From NCBI GenBank assembly GCA_001604385.1, contig LVBK01000016.1, positions 88,461 to 152,460 of the forward strand: a stretch of 64,000 nucleotides of DNA. Direction: 5' to 3'. A program made the translations under genes and the position numbers. Below are positions 24,587-34,415 of the stretch, piece after piece (the stretch's first letter is position 1; every line of letters starts with the position of its first letter). The notes under the pieces are model-generated. The model saw nothing but the letters and a program-made list of their open reading frames with translations. It ran no database searches and was not told where the DNA came from. The DNA comes from Spirochaetales bacterium Spiro_09. GTDB lineage: Bacteria; Spirochaetota; Spirochaetia; Treponematales; Treponemataceae.

Positions 24587-25972
24587 TCAGCGAAAATCTT
24601 CAGAATTGAGGGAAAACCGTTCAAGGCGGCGGTCAAGCGCCTGCCGGGTAAGGCCAAGCAGGGACGCAGCCCGGGACCGCACCCCCCGAGAACACATCAG
24701 GGCTTTCACGATCGTGTTCTTTTCGATGTGTTCCAGGTTTAATGATTCTGCACTGCATTCAACGGGGGGACTCATAGAAAAGGAAGAAACGAAACCAGGA
24801 ATATAATCGATGATGGACGTACCATCGGAACGAGAATGTATGGCCGCCCGTTCCATCAGGTTCCGCAATTCACGGATATTTCCCGGAAAGTCATACGCAG
24901 AAAGGGCAGAAAGCACATGATCGGAAAGAACCGCGGGACTTCGCTGTTTCCCTTCCAGAAAGCGCGACAGAAAATATGCGGCGAGCAAGGGAATATCGGA
25001 TCGACGTTCGCGCAAGGGCACAACCGTAATGGGTAAAACGGCAAGCCTCCAATACAAATCGGCACGAAAGGAACCTTCCGTAACACAAGTTGCAAGGTCC
25101 CGATTCGTCGCGCAAATGATGCGTACATCTACAGGGTGTTCACGGTCTGCACCCACCGGGCGCACCTGGCCATTTTCAATGGTCCTCAGTAGTTTTGCCT
25201 GAAGCTCGAACGGAATCTCTGCAACCTCATCAAGAAAAAGAGTGCCCCCGTCAGCGGAACGGAAGAAGCCGTCCCTGCTTCCATGCGCATCGGTAAACGC
25301 GCCTTTTTCATGACCGAAAAACTCGCTTTCGAACATATCTCGCGGTATGGCTGCACAGTTAACTGCCATAAAGCGATGTGATGAACGCGAACCGCTCAGA
25401 TGTATTTGACGGGCGACAAGCTCCTTGCCCGTTCCACTTTCCCCGGTAATAAGTACCGGGGAACTGGAATTGGTACCCGCAAGCATAATGTCGGAACGCA
25501 ATCGTTCCATTTGAGAGGAAGTACCAATAAGGGTGTTATCTCCGGCCAGTTCGCGGTTCAATTGGGAACACAGATGAGCATACCGACGGGCACCAGACTG
25601 AGCCTCTACAAATCGCCTGGTACGACCGATAGCAGCCTGCAGTTCGAACACCGAAAAGGGCTTTTTCAGATAATCAAAGGCACCAAGACGGAACGCTTCG
25701 ATAACACTGTCCATGTCGCCATGCCCGCTCATGACAATAATCTCTATACCGGACAATGCATTCTTCAGTCTTTTTATCAGCTCAAGGCCGGAATATTCAG
25801 GAAGCTTTATATCCACAAGCGCAACATCAATATGGCGGCACGAAGCGGTCTCCAACGCGACCGAGGGCCGGTCTGCGCTGTACACGGTGTATCCCCCCGA
25901 TTCAAGATACTCCGAAAGCTCATCAATAATACGCTTTTCATCGTCAATGACCAATACAGACAAGTCATTCAT
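24587..25972 (-). CDS. Sigma-54-dependent response regulator (NtrC family)
   Basis: The 461-residue activator has a receiver domain (DDE near residue 10, phospho-acceptor Asp in VALVDIKLPE, Lys in YLKKPFS), an AAA+ domain with Walker A GESGTGKE and Walker B GGTLFLDE, and a Fis-type helix-turn-helix at the end (RAASLLGLTRQALDRRL). The sigma-54 contact loop reads GAFTDA instead of the usual GAFTGA. It overlaps the kinase gene by eight bases. A near-perfect sigma-54 promoter lies just downstream in front of tusA, so that operon is the obvious target. Confidence 0.92.
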   Translation of the reverse strand: MNDLSVLVIDDEKRIIDELSEYLESGGYTVYSADRPSVALETASCRHIDVALVDIKLPEYSGLELIKRLKNALSGIEIIVMSGHGDMDSVIEAFRLGAFDYLKKPFSVFELQAAIGRTRRFVEAQSGARRYAHLCSQLNRELAGDNTLIGTSSQMERLRSDIMLAGTNSSSPVLITGESGTGKELVARQIHLSGSRSSHRFMAVNCAAIPRDMFESEFFGHEKGAFTDAHGSRDGFFRSADGGTLFLDEVAEIPFELQAKLLRTIENGQVRPVGADREHPVDVRIICATNRDLATCVTEGSFRADLYWRLAVLPITVVPLRERRSDIPLLAAYFLSRFLEGKQRSPAVLSDHVLSALSAYDFPGNIRELRNLMERAAIHSRSDGTSIIDYIPGFVSSFSMSPPVECSAESLNLEHIEKNTIVKALMCSRGVRSRAASLLGLTRQALDRRLERFSLNSEDFR

Positions 25973-28223
25973 CGGAACACGACTCCTTTTCCCCCAGATA
26001 TAGCGGAACGCGTACGGATACGCAGGTTCCCATTGAGTCCGGAATATTTTCCAGATAAATATCTCCCGCCATTTTCCGGATTATGCCAAAAGATATGGAT
26101 AAACCAAGCCCGGTCCCCTTTCCTTCTTTCTTTGTGGTAAAAAACGGATCCAGGGCACGACGACGGCACTCTTCAGCGATGCCTGTTCCGTTATCCCGAA
26201 CTTCAAGAACGACAAACGGGCCGTCAAGTCGAGTCTCTACGCAAATGCGGCCGGGAACACTGTCCGCAAGGTTCTTCTCTGAGTCATCAATTAGCCGTTC
26301 CTCGATTGCATCCCGTGCGTTGGAAAGGAGATTGATCACAACCTGTTCAAATTGATACGGATTTCCGCACAGCGCAATCCCTCCAGCCGCTTGCTCAAAG
26401 ACTATCTCGATACCATGGCTGGAAAGCTGAACCCCGAGCATGGCAAGAGCGTTCTCCACGCTCCGGTTCACGTCGAAGGCGACACTATATTCATCGGGCG
26501 TAGACCGGGCAAACAAACGCACATGATCGATTACGCGCCGGACACGATCAATGTCTGAATCGATTGACTTGATTTTCTTTTGAAGATAATCGCTATCAAG
26601 CGCGCCGCTGTGATATCTGTTCTGAATGTTTTCTACTGAAAAAGAGATGGCGTTAAGTGGTTGGGTAATTTCATGAGCCATTCCGGTTGCGAGTTCTCCG
26701 ATGGAAGCAAGACGGGACTGCTGCTCGGCAATGCGCTCTCCCTCTTTCCGTTTTTCAACTTCCCGGTTAACCCGGTGTTCAAGATTGTCATTCAATTCCA
26801 GAAGCCGCTGTTCAGTTTCCTTGCGGTGTGTAATATCAGTCGAAATGCGTATCACATGGGTTACAAGACCCGCTTCGCTTCGTACCGGTACAGCGGCATG
26901 CTCCCACCACCGTCCGCTGCTTTCCCTTTCAACCGTGATAACCGATCCCGAGAAGAAAGACGACGATAAAACCGCTTCTTCAGATGAAAAGAAAGAATCC
27001 TGAACGAGGGAGGGATCCGAGCCGACCAGAGAGGGAAACCGATCCATTGTCCGCCGGTTGGCCCACAACACACGCGGGCGGATATCCACGTAAAACACAA
27101 AACCGGGCAAACCTTCAACTATGGCCTGTAAAATGCCTTGTCGGTCGCGAAGCGCACTGATTATTTCGTTAACGGTATAAATGATATCTCTGAACTCGGG
27201 TGACAGGGTTTCAACACGGCCCCTGAATTCAAGATCGCCCCGAATAATCCGTGCGGATATCATGCGCGTTTCGTCGACAACCATGCGGAGCGGGCGCAGT
27301 AAAATAGTCATGGAAAGAGACAGGGTAAGAGAGAGAACCAAAAACAGAAGAACACCAAGCAAGCCAAGCCGCGAGCGGAGCTGGAGGAACGAATCTGCCA
27401 GGGGAATAATACGCAACTCGGCCTTGATAACGCCCGAAACCCTGCCGGTGTAATCCCTGAAAGGGTACAAGGCAACCGGTAAGCCTGAATTACATTCCGT
27501 GGACCATACGGGTTTTCCACTTACCAGACGCGCAAGGTCATCGCCGGCAGGAAGACAACCGCCCGCGCACCAGTTACCCGCCTGGTAGTATGGTGTATTG
27601 TCCTCATCCAACAGAAAAAGACAAAAATCAGCGGAGAACTTGTCTCTCATGTGGTTCATGAACACATTGTCCATGGCGATTCCTGCCTCAAACGCGCCAA
27701 TGTATGTTCCGTTATGAAACACCGGCGAGATTGCCCGGATTGCCGGACCGCTTTTACCGGTTTCAATGCCGGATACCGGTTCTCGCTCTTCATGAACCGC
27801 TCGAATCATGGGCCTGATTTCTGCAAGTTGGTCATGACCCTCCTCTTCTTTATGCACCCGTAAAAAAGAGGTCCCGTCTGGCCGATGAAAGTGAAAACGG
27901 GACACACGCAACTTGTTCGCCTCGTACACCGACATAACATAGTCCAATAATCCCTTTCGGTCACCGGAAGCAAAGAGTTCCGACACCTGCTTGTCATGGC
28001 TGAGCGCACTCGTCAAAGAGCGTACCACATCCAGCTCCGCTTCTATTGACCAGCTTAAGGTTCGGGACACCAGGTTGAACATGTCCTTTTCCGACTCGCG
28101 CACCGCTTCCGAACCGCCTCTGATCAGCAGTATTACAAAACCGCCATACAGAAGGGCCTGCATTACCAATACAAGAAGTATCAGTATGGAAGAAGTCCCG
28201 AAGCGAAAAAGGATGCGTTTCAC
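25965..28223 (-). CDS. Membrane sensor histidine kinase (dCache, HAMP, PAS)
   Basis: The 752-residue kinase has a first helix near residues 10-33, a periplasmic sensor of dCache_3 type (PVSGIETGKSGPAIRAISPV), a second helix, HAMP, a PAS domain, and an NtrB-like kinase core with H box GMAHEITQPLNA, N box NLLSNARDA, G1 DNGTGI and G2 GKGTGLGLS. The start is GTG at 28223, which overlaps the DUF1275 stop codon (GTGA) and is preceded by GGAGG. A longer frame to 28532 only repeats the DUF1275 gene in another frame. It should phosphorylate the overlapping NtrC-type regulator. Confidence 0.9.
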   Translation of the reverse strand: MKRILFRFGTSSILILLVLVMQALLYGGFVILLIRGGSEAVRESEKDMFNLVSRTLSWSIEAELDVVRSLTSALSHDKQVSELFASGDRKGLLDYVMSVYEANKLRVSRFHFHRPDGTSFLRVHKEEEGHDQLAEIRPMIRAVHEEREPVSGIETGKSGPAIRAISPVFHNGTYIGAFEAGIAMDNVFMNHMRDKFSADFCLFLLDEDNTPYYQAGNWCAGGCLPAGDDLARLVSGKPVWSTECNSGLPVALYPFRDYTGRVSGVIKAELRIIPLADSFLQLRSRLGLLGVLLFLVLSLTLSLSMTILLRPLRMVVDETRMISARIIRGDLEFRGRVETLSPEFRDIIYTVNEIISALRDRQGILQAIVEGLPGFVFYVDIRPRVLWANRRTMDRFPSLVGSDPSLVQDSFFSSEEAVLSSSFFSGSVITVERESSGRWWEHAAVPVRSEAGLVTHVIRISTDITHRKETEQRLLELNDNLEHRVNREVEKRKEGERIAEQQSRLASIGELATGMAHEITQPLNAISFSVENIQNRYHSGALDSDYLQKKIKSIDSDIDRVRRVIDHVRLFARSTPDEYSVAFDVNRSVENALAMLGVQLSSHGIEIVFEQAAGGIALCGNPYQFEQVVINLLSNARDAIEERLIDDSEKNLADSVPGRICVETRLDGPFVVLEVRDNGTGIAEECRRRALDPFFTTKKEGKGTGLGLSISFGIIRKMAGDIYLENIPDSMGTCVSVRVPLYLGEKESCSDE

Positions 28224-28897
28224 GCCTCCGGCCTCCGCGTACCATGCGTGGACCGGTACACATAATAGGGAACCCCGATACATCCCGTAATGGCGGCAGG
28301 CAGCAGAAGAACCTGCACGCCAAAATGAACAAATAACAGGGCAGACACGAGGGCTCCGATAAAATATCCGCCGACCAGGATGGCCATCAGTTTCATTTTC
28401 TGAATATCGACCGCCAATTTGATCAAGGCATGTCCGAGCTGTATTCCAAGGTCTGTAATCAGTCCGGTTACATGGGTTGTCCGGACAACCGAGCGGGAAA
28501 AGGTTGTTGCCATGGCGTTTTGCAAGCCGCATACTGCTGAAAGCACCAGCTGGCTAATGATCGGAGCTGATTTGAACACGGCAAGCGCATACAGAATACC
28601 GACGGATTCCATAAAAAGAACGACCCCATACCTGCGTCCCAATCGCACATGATAGTCGCGGATTATCATGCCGCTGACAACCGATCCGGCAAAAAAACAT
28701 ACCAGCATGCCGCCGAGCCGGAGCGCATCCGGAACACGCCAAGCCGATAGCGCGATGGCAAAGTTCGTGGTCGTACCGGTCAAATGGGACACCGGTTCAT
28801 GAACGACCGACAGCAGCATGCAGGCATTGATGGCCCCGGCAGCAAGGGCAAGGGTGAAACCTCCAATTCCAATCCAGCCCGGTAATTTTTTCTCCAT
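28220..28897 (-). CDS. DUF1275 (YoaK-family) membrane protein
   Basis: The 225-residue protein has about six helices and the family features AAGAINACMLL and HLTGTTTNFAIAL near the N-terminus. The function of the family is unknown. It starts four bases after the peptidase stop codon and ends overlapping the kinase start, so it belongs to the same transcript. Its link with the sensor kinase could be real or accidental. Confidence 0.85.
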   Translation of the reverse strand: MEKKLPGWIGIGGFTLALAAGAINACMLLSVVHEPVSHLTGTTTNFAIALSAWRVPDALRLGGMLVCFFAGSVVSGMIIRDYHVRLGRRYGVVLFMESVGILYALAVFKSAPIISQLVLSAVCGLQNAMATTFSRSVVRTTHVTGLITDLGIQLGHALIKLAVDIQKMKLMAILVGGYFIGALVSALLFVHFGVQVLLLPAAITGCIGVPYYVYRSTHGTRRPEA

Positions 28898-28901
28898 CGT
28901 A

Positions 28902-30359
28902 CTACAGGTCTCCTGTCAATGTGTAATAGAATGAACAGCACTTGACCAGTTTTTTAACCGGAAGACATTCATTTCGCCCATGCATGCTCGCCCGTTCTTC
29001 CCGTGAAAGCTCGAGTGCCGAAAATTTCAGCACCGTGTCGCACAGGCGCCCAAAATGACGGGAGTCCGTACAGGCAACCATAAGATAGGGAGCAACTATC
29101 GTGCCGTCCCAGGTGCGCCGTACCGCCCGGGAAACCAGGTTCCATTCCCGTCCATCCAGGCGCGCGGTCGCAGTCGGCTCCGTGGCATACAGAACCCGCA
29201 TACGAACCGACGGATCCGCGACGCGGGAGCGCAAGCCTTCAAGCACTTTCTCTGAACTTTCACCGCTGAGGATTCTGATATTGATTATTGCGCGCGCGAC
29301 CGAGGGCATTACGTTGAAAGCAGCGCTTCCTTCAAGCACGGTAAAACAGGTAGTGGTACGCATCATGGCTTCCATCTCGCCGCCGGCAACCGAGAAAAGA
29401 CGCTTGAGAACGGGAAGAAAACACCAGAGATTCGCGAATATCAGCCGAAGGGCAAAGGGCGCATGACGGCCCAGCGTGTCGAAAAGGGCGGCGACTGCCG
29501 GTACAAGCCGGAGGGGAAAGGGTCGTGCCGCGATTCGGTGTATTGCGCGGGAAAGACGACGAACGGGCTGGTTCTTCGGTGGCGCCGAAGCGTGCCCGCC
29601 ATTACTGACAACGCTCAGCTCCACATTCATCATGCCTTTTTCCGCAATGCCGATCACGGCGCAGGGACTGGTAACGCCGGGGAAAATGCCGTCCACGACC
29701 GCGCCGCCCTCGTCGAGGACAAGGGCCGGTCTGACGCCCCGCGATTCAAGCAGGGCAACGATGGCGGGCGCGGACGGACCGAAGACCTCCTCGTCGCCCG
29801 AAAACGCGAGATACACATCATGCTCGGGCGTAAAGCCTTCGCTCAGACGCCGTTCGACGGCCTCCATGATGGCGCAGAGCGTCACCTTGGTGTCGATAGC
29901 TCCGCGGCCCCATATGCGGCCCGTTTCATCAATATGGCCGGAGAATGCGGGATGCACCCAGTCAGTCTCGTCGGCAGGAACCACGTCATAGTGGGCCATA
30001 AGTACGGTTGGCCGGTCCGGTGATCGTCCTTTCAGGGTATACAGAACGCCGGTTTCACCGACCCGCTCGCACAGACAGGAAGAGGTTATTCGCGGATAAA
30101 GCTCGGCAAGCAGCTCACGGAATTCGGCAAAGGGTGCGCCATCGTTCAGCGCGGGAGCGGGAGCCGACACGGTGGGAATGCGAATCATGCGCGAAAGGGA
30201 CGCGCCAGTCTGTTCCGTCGTAAAAGGAGCGTCGGGCGGAACATCAGCTTCGCCCGCTCTCCCATCAATCCTGACCGGACGGAATAAAACAGAGCGTACG
30301 ACAATAAGGACAATCCAAACAGCGCAGAGCGCCACAGCGACGGTGATGACAAGGCTCAT
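28902..30359 (-). CDS. Membrane-anchored M20-family peptidase/amidohydrolase
   Basis: The 485-residue protein has an N-terminal membrane helix (residues 3-25) and an M20 zinc-hydrolase domain with MAHYDVVP, GRGAIDTK, SGDEEVFG, LDEGG and the final metal His in SMHGRNE. It resembles the PM20D1/carboxypeptidase-S group, which acts on N-acyl amino acids or small peptides. It overlaps the upstream membrane gene by four bases. Its coupling to two membrane proteins suggests that it processes a substrate they transport. Confidence 0.87.
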   Translation of the reverse strand: MSLVITVAVALCAVWIVLIVVRSVLFRPVRIDGRAGEADVPPDAPFTTEQTGASLSRMIRIPTVSAPAPALNDGAPFAEFRELLAELYPRITSSCLCERVGETGVLYTLKGRSPDRPTVLMAHYDVVPADETDWVHPAFSGHIDETGRIWGRGAIDTKVTLCAIMEAVERRLSEGFTPEHDVYLAFSGDEEVFGPSAPAIVALLESRGVRPALVLDEGGAVVDGIFPGVTSPCAVIGIAEKGMMNVELSVVSNGGHASAPPKNQPVRRLSRAIHRIAARPFPLRLVPAVAALFDTLGRHAPFALRLIFANLWCFLPVLKRLFSVAGGEMEAMMRTTTCFTVLEGSAAFNVMPSVARAIINIRILSGESSEKVLEGLRSRVADPSVRMRVLYATEPTATARLDGREWNLVSRAVRRTWDGTIVAPYLMVACTDSRHFGRLCDTVLKFSALELSREERASMHGRNECLPVKKLVKCCSFYYTLTGDL

Positions 30360-31024
30360 AGGAGGCCCTTTTTATAGAGGAAACGGGCAGCGCCGATGGC
30401 GATAAGGGCACCGACCGGAACCAGGACGCTGACCGCGCCGGCGAGGGAAGGGACAGCAACAAAAAGAAGGATCATGCCGGCAAGGGGCGCAACCGCAATC
30501 TTCCAGTTTCGTGCGACGAACACCACCGCAAGGGCGCCAAAAAGAGCGGGAAGAATCATTTTGAATGCGGGTTTCAGTACCGGCAGCTCAAGCACCGGGG
30601 CAAGGTAACTGAACAGGAGTATACCGCAGGCCAGAATGAGCGTTGTCACGATTGAGGTAACGGCTACCGCGATGGTCGAAATAACCTCGCCTTCCTCGGT
30701 TCCGCTCTTGCAGCCGGCGGTTTGCATGGCGGAAAGCGCTGCGGGAGCCTTCAGGTTGGTAATATTTCCGGTGACAAAGGAAAGATAGGTGCCCCCTGAA
30801 CCGAGAAGCGGCGCATAGGTCAAAACCTCGATGGCACATACCGTCCAATAAACGGGAGCAACGGCAAGCAGACCCTTCAGAACCGGCAGGAAGCCCGGCC
30901 AGGCACCATAATAGACCGACATGGAAACCGGGACACCCACCATCAGGGCCAGGGCACAGAGCATCCAGATACGACCCCATCGGTGTACGCTGGATTGATA
31001 TTGACCAAGCATATTTTCTTTCAT
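30356..31024 (-). CDS. Membrane protein, probable partner of the DUF5058 protein
   Basis: The 222-residue protein has about six helices and the motif GSGGTYLSFVTGNITNLK. I do not recognise a named family. The ATG at 31024 is supported by GAGGT. A longer frame would overlap the upstream gene. It starts eight bases after the DUF5058 gene and overlaps the peptidase, so the pair plus peptidase look like a transport and hydrolysis unit. Confidence 0.7.
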   Translation of the reverse strand: MKENMLGQYQSSVHRWGRIWMLCALALMVGVPVSMSVYYGAWPGFLPVLKGLLAVAPVYWTVCAIEVLTYAPLLGSGGTYLSFVTGNITNLKAPAALSAMQTAGCKSGTEEGEVISTIAVAVTSIVTTLILACGILLFSYLAPVLELPVLKPAFKMILPALFGALAVVFVARNWKIAVAPLAGMILLFVAVPSLAGAVSVLVPVGALIAIGAARFLYKKGLL

Positions 31025-31032
31025 GACGTACC

Positions 31033-31764
31033 TCAATTCCACAAACCGGCGGGAAGCAATTCCGCAGGCAGGAGGGCGGCGAACACAATAGCCAGGGCCA
31101 TTGCACACAACATACTGAGCGGCAGGGCAAAATCCTCAAGGATGCGGATGTTGCATTTCTTGATCAGAATGCCGCATACCGCCATGATGAGTGCCGAAGA
31201 AAGCAGGGTCAACACCGGAAGGAGGCCTCCGGAAACGCCCATGCCAAGGAAGGCCGAGACCATACCCATAAAGAGCGCACTGATGAAAAGCTCGCCCCAG
31301 CGGGAATCTTTTTGACGGAGGGCAAACACGCCGTTCTGGATGCGTTCCAGAAAGAGGGGGATGATGAAGAGCGGCGAAATACAGCCGAGCGTCATGACCC
31401 AGGCGATGGCAGTAAAGGCTTCGGGGGAACGAACCGGCTCGCCGATGTTCAATCCAAGGACATTGAGGGCGGCGGTTGCTGCAGGCAGCTCATAGGTCAC
31501 GGCACCCAGCACGCTGAGGCGTATCCAGGGAAGGGGCAAGCCGAGCGCATGGGACAACGTTATCAAGCCAAGCAAAATTGACACTGACGGCAAAACGGCA
31601 AAGAGCGCGGATGAGACGATGACATTCGAGACCACCTTTTTACCGATACCGAGGGTCGTTGCCCGGGAGATTGCCTTGACCAAAAAAAATACCGACTGGG
31701 CGATGACAAAGAGGCCGACAATGCCGCCCAGGAGGTACATAAACGGAAGCGATTTGAAATCCAT
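31033..31764 (-). CDS. DUF5058-family membrane protein
   Basis: The 243-residue protein has about six helices and the DUF5058-like run VTYELPAATAAL, with VMTLGCISPLF later. It is probably a transporter component, but the substrate is unknown. The ATG at 31764 follows AGGAG. It appears to be the first gene of a six-gene transcript: this gene, a second membrane protein, M20 peptidase, DUF1275, sensor kinase and NtrC-type regulator. Confidence 0.78.
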   Translation of the reverse strand: MDFKSLPFMYLLGGIVGLFVIAQSVFFLVKAISRATTLGIGKKVVSNVIVSSALFAVLPSVSILLGLITLSHALGLPLPWIRLSVLGAVTYELPAATAALNVLGLNIGEPVRSPEAFTAIAWVMTLGCISPLFIIPLFLERIQNGVFALRQKDSRWGELFISALFMGMVSAFLGMGVSGGLLPVLTLLSSALIMAVCGILIKKCNIRILEDFALPLSMLCAMALAIVFAALLPAELLPAGLWN

Positions 31765-31856
31765 GGTGAACACTCCTGTCCGGAAATTATACGGGCATTT
31801 TTCACCCGCGTACACCGGGTAGACGGCTTTTTTCCGTCTGCGGTACCTCCATTACC

Positions 31857-32747
31857 TTACGGACGAAGAGCGCAAAAGCGCAGAATATCATCCATGCGTT
31901 CGTCCGCGTCACAATAACCGCTGCGGTACAATCCGTTAAGGACAACAGGGTTCCGCTCGAGCCGCCTGAGGCCCTTTTGGGGAGACGGACGCAAAACAAG
32001 GATTGACCCCTCGCGTTCCAGACGTTCAATTGTTGCAAGGCTGTCATTATACTGTTCACTTCGCCTTTCCATGGCCCGGATCAAGGCCGGATACCGGCGA
32101 TACACAAGGCGGAAGAGGGAGGATACACCGGATACCGGTTTCCGGTATCCGGCAGGCTGAGTCAGTACACATACAATACGGGTCATGCCGTCAGAGAGCA
32201 TTTTCTCTATGGGTAAGGAATCGCTGATGCCGCCATCAAGATAGGGAACACCGTCAATCATGACCGGGCGGGAAACAAGGGGAAGGGAACAGGTTGCCTG
32301 GGCAACCGACAAGAGGCAGGAACGGTCTTTCGGACAGTGATATTCACTTGCGCCGGTTTCAACATTGGTCACCACCGCATGATAGCGCCCGACATAGCGC
32401 TCGAAGGAGTCAAAATCAAAAAGGTCAAGCTTGTAGGGTATTTTCCTGAACAACAGATTCATCCCGAACAGAGAGCCTTCGGTCAACAAGCACCACAGGC
32501 CCATATAGTCAATTCTGCGGCAATAGTCGACATTTACCCTGCGGGCCCGCCCTTTTTGGCGCGAAATATAGGACAGGGCATGGGTTGCGCCGGCAGATAC
32601 ACCCATGATGTAGTCAAAATAAAGACTTTCGTCCATAAAACGATCCAGGATGCCTGTGGTATAGATACCACGCATTCCACCACCTTCCAGCAACAGGGCA
32701 GTGTTTTGTACCGGCGAGCCATTCGAAGAATTTGTAGTATTTTTCAT
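31857..32747 (-). CDS. Patatin-like phospholipase
   Basis: The 296-residue protein has the oxyanion loop EGGGMRGIYTTG, nucleophile elbow MGVSAGATH and catalytic Asp in DGGISDSLP, so it should be a serine lipid acyl-hydrolase of the RssA/YlbK type. The ATG at 32747 has TATACT seven bases upstream and no Shine-Dalgarno sequence. An upstream frame to 32879 is rejected as non-conserved. Confidence 0.88.
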   Translation of the reverse strand: MKNTTNSSNGSPVQNTALLLEGGGMRGIYTTGILDRFMDESLYFDYIMGVSAGATHALSYISRQKGRARRVNVDYCRRIDYMGLWCLLTEGSLFGMNLLFRKIPYKLDLFDFDSFERYVGRYHAVVTNVETGASEYHCPKDRSCLLSVAQATCSLPLVSRPVMIDGVPYLDGGISDSLPIEKMLSDGMTRIVCVLTQPAGYRKPVSGVSSLFRLVYRRYPALIRAMERRSEQYNDSLATIERLEREGSILVLRPSPQKGLRRLERNPVVLNGLYRSGYCDADERMDDILRFCALRP

Positions 32748-32872
32748 GTATCCCAGTATAGCCGCTTTTTGCACCTGAAAGCACATACATATTCTGTTTT
32801 TCTTCACCAAGAATGAGAATATTTGACAAATTTGATATAGCAAGCAGTATATTTGTGGTATACTTACTCGGT

Positions 32873-33079
32873 ATGTCAACTGCAGAGGAACGAATTACAG
32901 AACTGGAAACGCGTTTTGCCTGGCTGGAAGATTTTACCAATTCGCTCCAGGCAATTGTAGTACAGCACTCGGAATTGATTGAACGGCTGAAAAATGAAAA
33001 TAAATTGTTGCGTGATAAAATGGTAGAGATAGACGACGCCATGCAGGACATGCCGAACGTTAAACCGCCGCATTATTGA
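32873..33079 (+). CDS. slyX: SlyX-family small coiled-coil protein
   Basis: The 68-residue protein is a heptad-patterned coiled coil (ERITELETRFAWLED onward) ending in the SlyX-type tail KPPHY. The function of SlyX is unknown. The ATG at 32873 replaces a longer frame that runs through the promoter. TATACT with an extended TGG lies eight bases before it, with no Shine-Dalgarno sequence. The promoter is back to back with that of the patatin gene. Confidence 0.8.
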   Translation: MSTAEERITELETRFAWLEDFTNSLQAIVVQHSELIERLKNENKLLRDKMVEIDDAMQDMPNVKPPHY

Positions 33080-33144
33080 GCCGACCGGCAATAATACACG
33101 CGGATCTTCGGTAACCACGAACCAGGATTGGAGATTATGCTGGT

Positions 33145-33528
33145 ATGAAAAATAAAATACTGATCGTTGAAGACGATAACTCTATTTCCGAACTGATAAA
33201 AACAGTTCTGGAAGAAGAAGACTATACGGTAACAACAGCCCCCTCTGCGGAGGCTGCGAAAAAGATATTGCACGATTACACACCGGACATCGCCGTAGTG
33301 GATATAATCCTACCCGGACAGGGAGGAATGGACTTTATACTGGACCTTCATTCCCTGTGCCCGAAACTGGCAATTGTGCTTACTTCGGGGAAAATTGACA
33401 TGACCAAGGCAACCTTTAAAGTGCTTGCTCACCAATTCGGTGTAGTGTCCATCCTTCCCAAGCCCTTTACCGTAGAAGAACTGATCGATACGATAAACGA
33501 GGCCGCAAAGGCAAATCTGCAGGCCTGA
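33145..33528 (+). CDS. Stand-alone response-regulator receiver (CheY-like)
   Basis: The 127-residue receiver has the acidic pair EDD, the phospho-acceptor Asp in IAVVDIILPG, the Thr in VLTSGK and the Lys in LPKPFTVEE, with no output domain. It follows slyX by 65 bases. GGAG at 33130-33133 lies 11 bases before the ATG. Its kinase is not obvious. It could serve motility or a local signalling branch. Confidence 0.88.
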   Translation: MKNKILIVEDDNSISELIKTVLEEEDYTVTTAPSAEAAKKILHDYTPDIAVVDIILPGQGGMDFILDLHSLCPKLAIVLTSGKIDMTKATFKVLAHQFGVVSILPKPFTVEELIDTINEAAKANLQA

Positions 33529-33543
33529 TCAATGGCCTGTATG

Positions 33544-34362
33544 TTATCCCTGGACCAGATGGACATCCATCTGGGGAAAGGGAATGGAAATACCTTCAGA
33601 AGCAAAACGTTTTGATACATCAACCATCATCGAATTTTTCAGATCAAGAAAATTTGCAGTATTTGCCCACACCCCGAACACAATATTGATCGATGACGCA
33701 CCGAAAGAGTCAAAAATGACGACAGGTGCCGGGTCAGCTATGGCGTATTCATTGTTGGATGCCAGTTCCAGCAATATTGACCGAACCTTCTCGAGATCGG
33801 TACCGTACGCCACTCCAACAGTCAGGGTAAAGCGTCTGACCGGATAATGGGTCACGTTGACAAGCTGGGTCTTGATAACCGTTTCATTCGGAATACGGAT
33901 AAACTGATTGTCAAAGGTCTTGAGCTTGATCGACAATAAATCGATTGACTCCACAACCCCGGTAACCGCATCGAATTTGAGCGTGTCGCCTATTTCGAAG
34001 GAACGCTCGGTCATAATAAAAAAGCCGGAGATTATGTTCGATACGGAGGTTTGCGCGGCAAAACCGATCGCGATACCGGCAATACCTGCGGCACCGAGCA
34101 AGGCGCTCAAATTTATTCCGAGCTTGTTAAAGGCTGTTACCAGGATGATAATCAGCCCGACATAACGGAGCGCCTTGGCAAGTAAATATCCAGTCTGTCG
34201 GCCCATGCGGGGAGAGGCAATTCTCAAAATCGCAGTACCGGCAATTTTGAGGGCAGCAGCAAGAACAACAAGCAACAAAACGAAGGAAAGTGCTGCCCAC
34301 AATCTTTCGGGCGTTATAATGGAGCCGGCAAGAGAATCAAAAAACGATTGAAGTTTATCCAT
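33544..34362 (-). CDS. mscS: Small-conductance mechanosensitive channel (MscS)
   Basis: The 272-residue protein has three helices and the pore-lining TM3 (LLGAAGIAGIAIGFAAQTS), followed by the beta domain (FEIGDTLKFDAVTGVVESID) and a C-terminal alpha/beta domain. It releases solutes during osmotic downshock. TATACT is six bases before the ATG at 34362 and there is no Shine-Dalgarno sequence. An upstream TTG-frame start is rejected. It converges with the CheY-like gene. Confidence 0.92.
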   Translation of the reverse strand: MDKLQSFFDSLAGSIITPERLWAALSFVLLLVVLAAALKIAGTAILRIASPRMGRQTGYLLAKALRYVGLIIILVTAFNKLGINLSALLGAAGIAGIAIGFAAQTSVSNIISGFFIMTERSFEIGDTLKFDAVTGVVESIDLLSIKLKTFDNQFIRIPNETVIKTQLVNVTHYPVRRFTLTVGVAYGTDLEKVRSILLELASNNEYAIADPAPVVIFDSFGASSINIVFGVWANTANFLDLKNSMMVDVSKRFASEGISIPFPQMDVHLVQG

Positions 34363-34415
34363 GCAGAAAGTATAGCATACCACAACGGAGAAAAAGAAAT
34401 TGACGGGATCAAGGT

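Noticed and set aside
28224..28532. N-terminal extension of the sensor kinase
   Set aside because: These codons lie entirely within the DUF1275 gene in another frame, and a GTG with a good GGAGG site starts the kinase.
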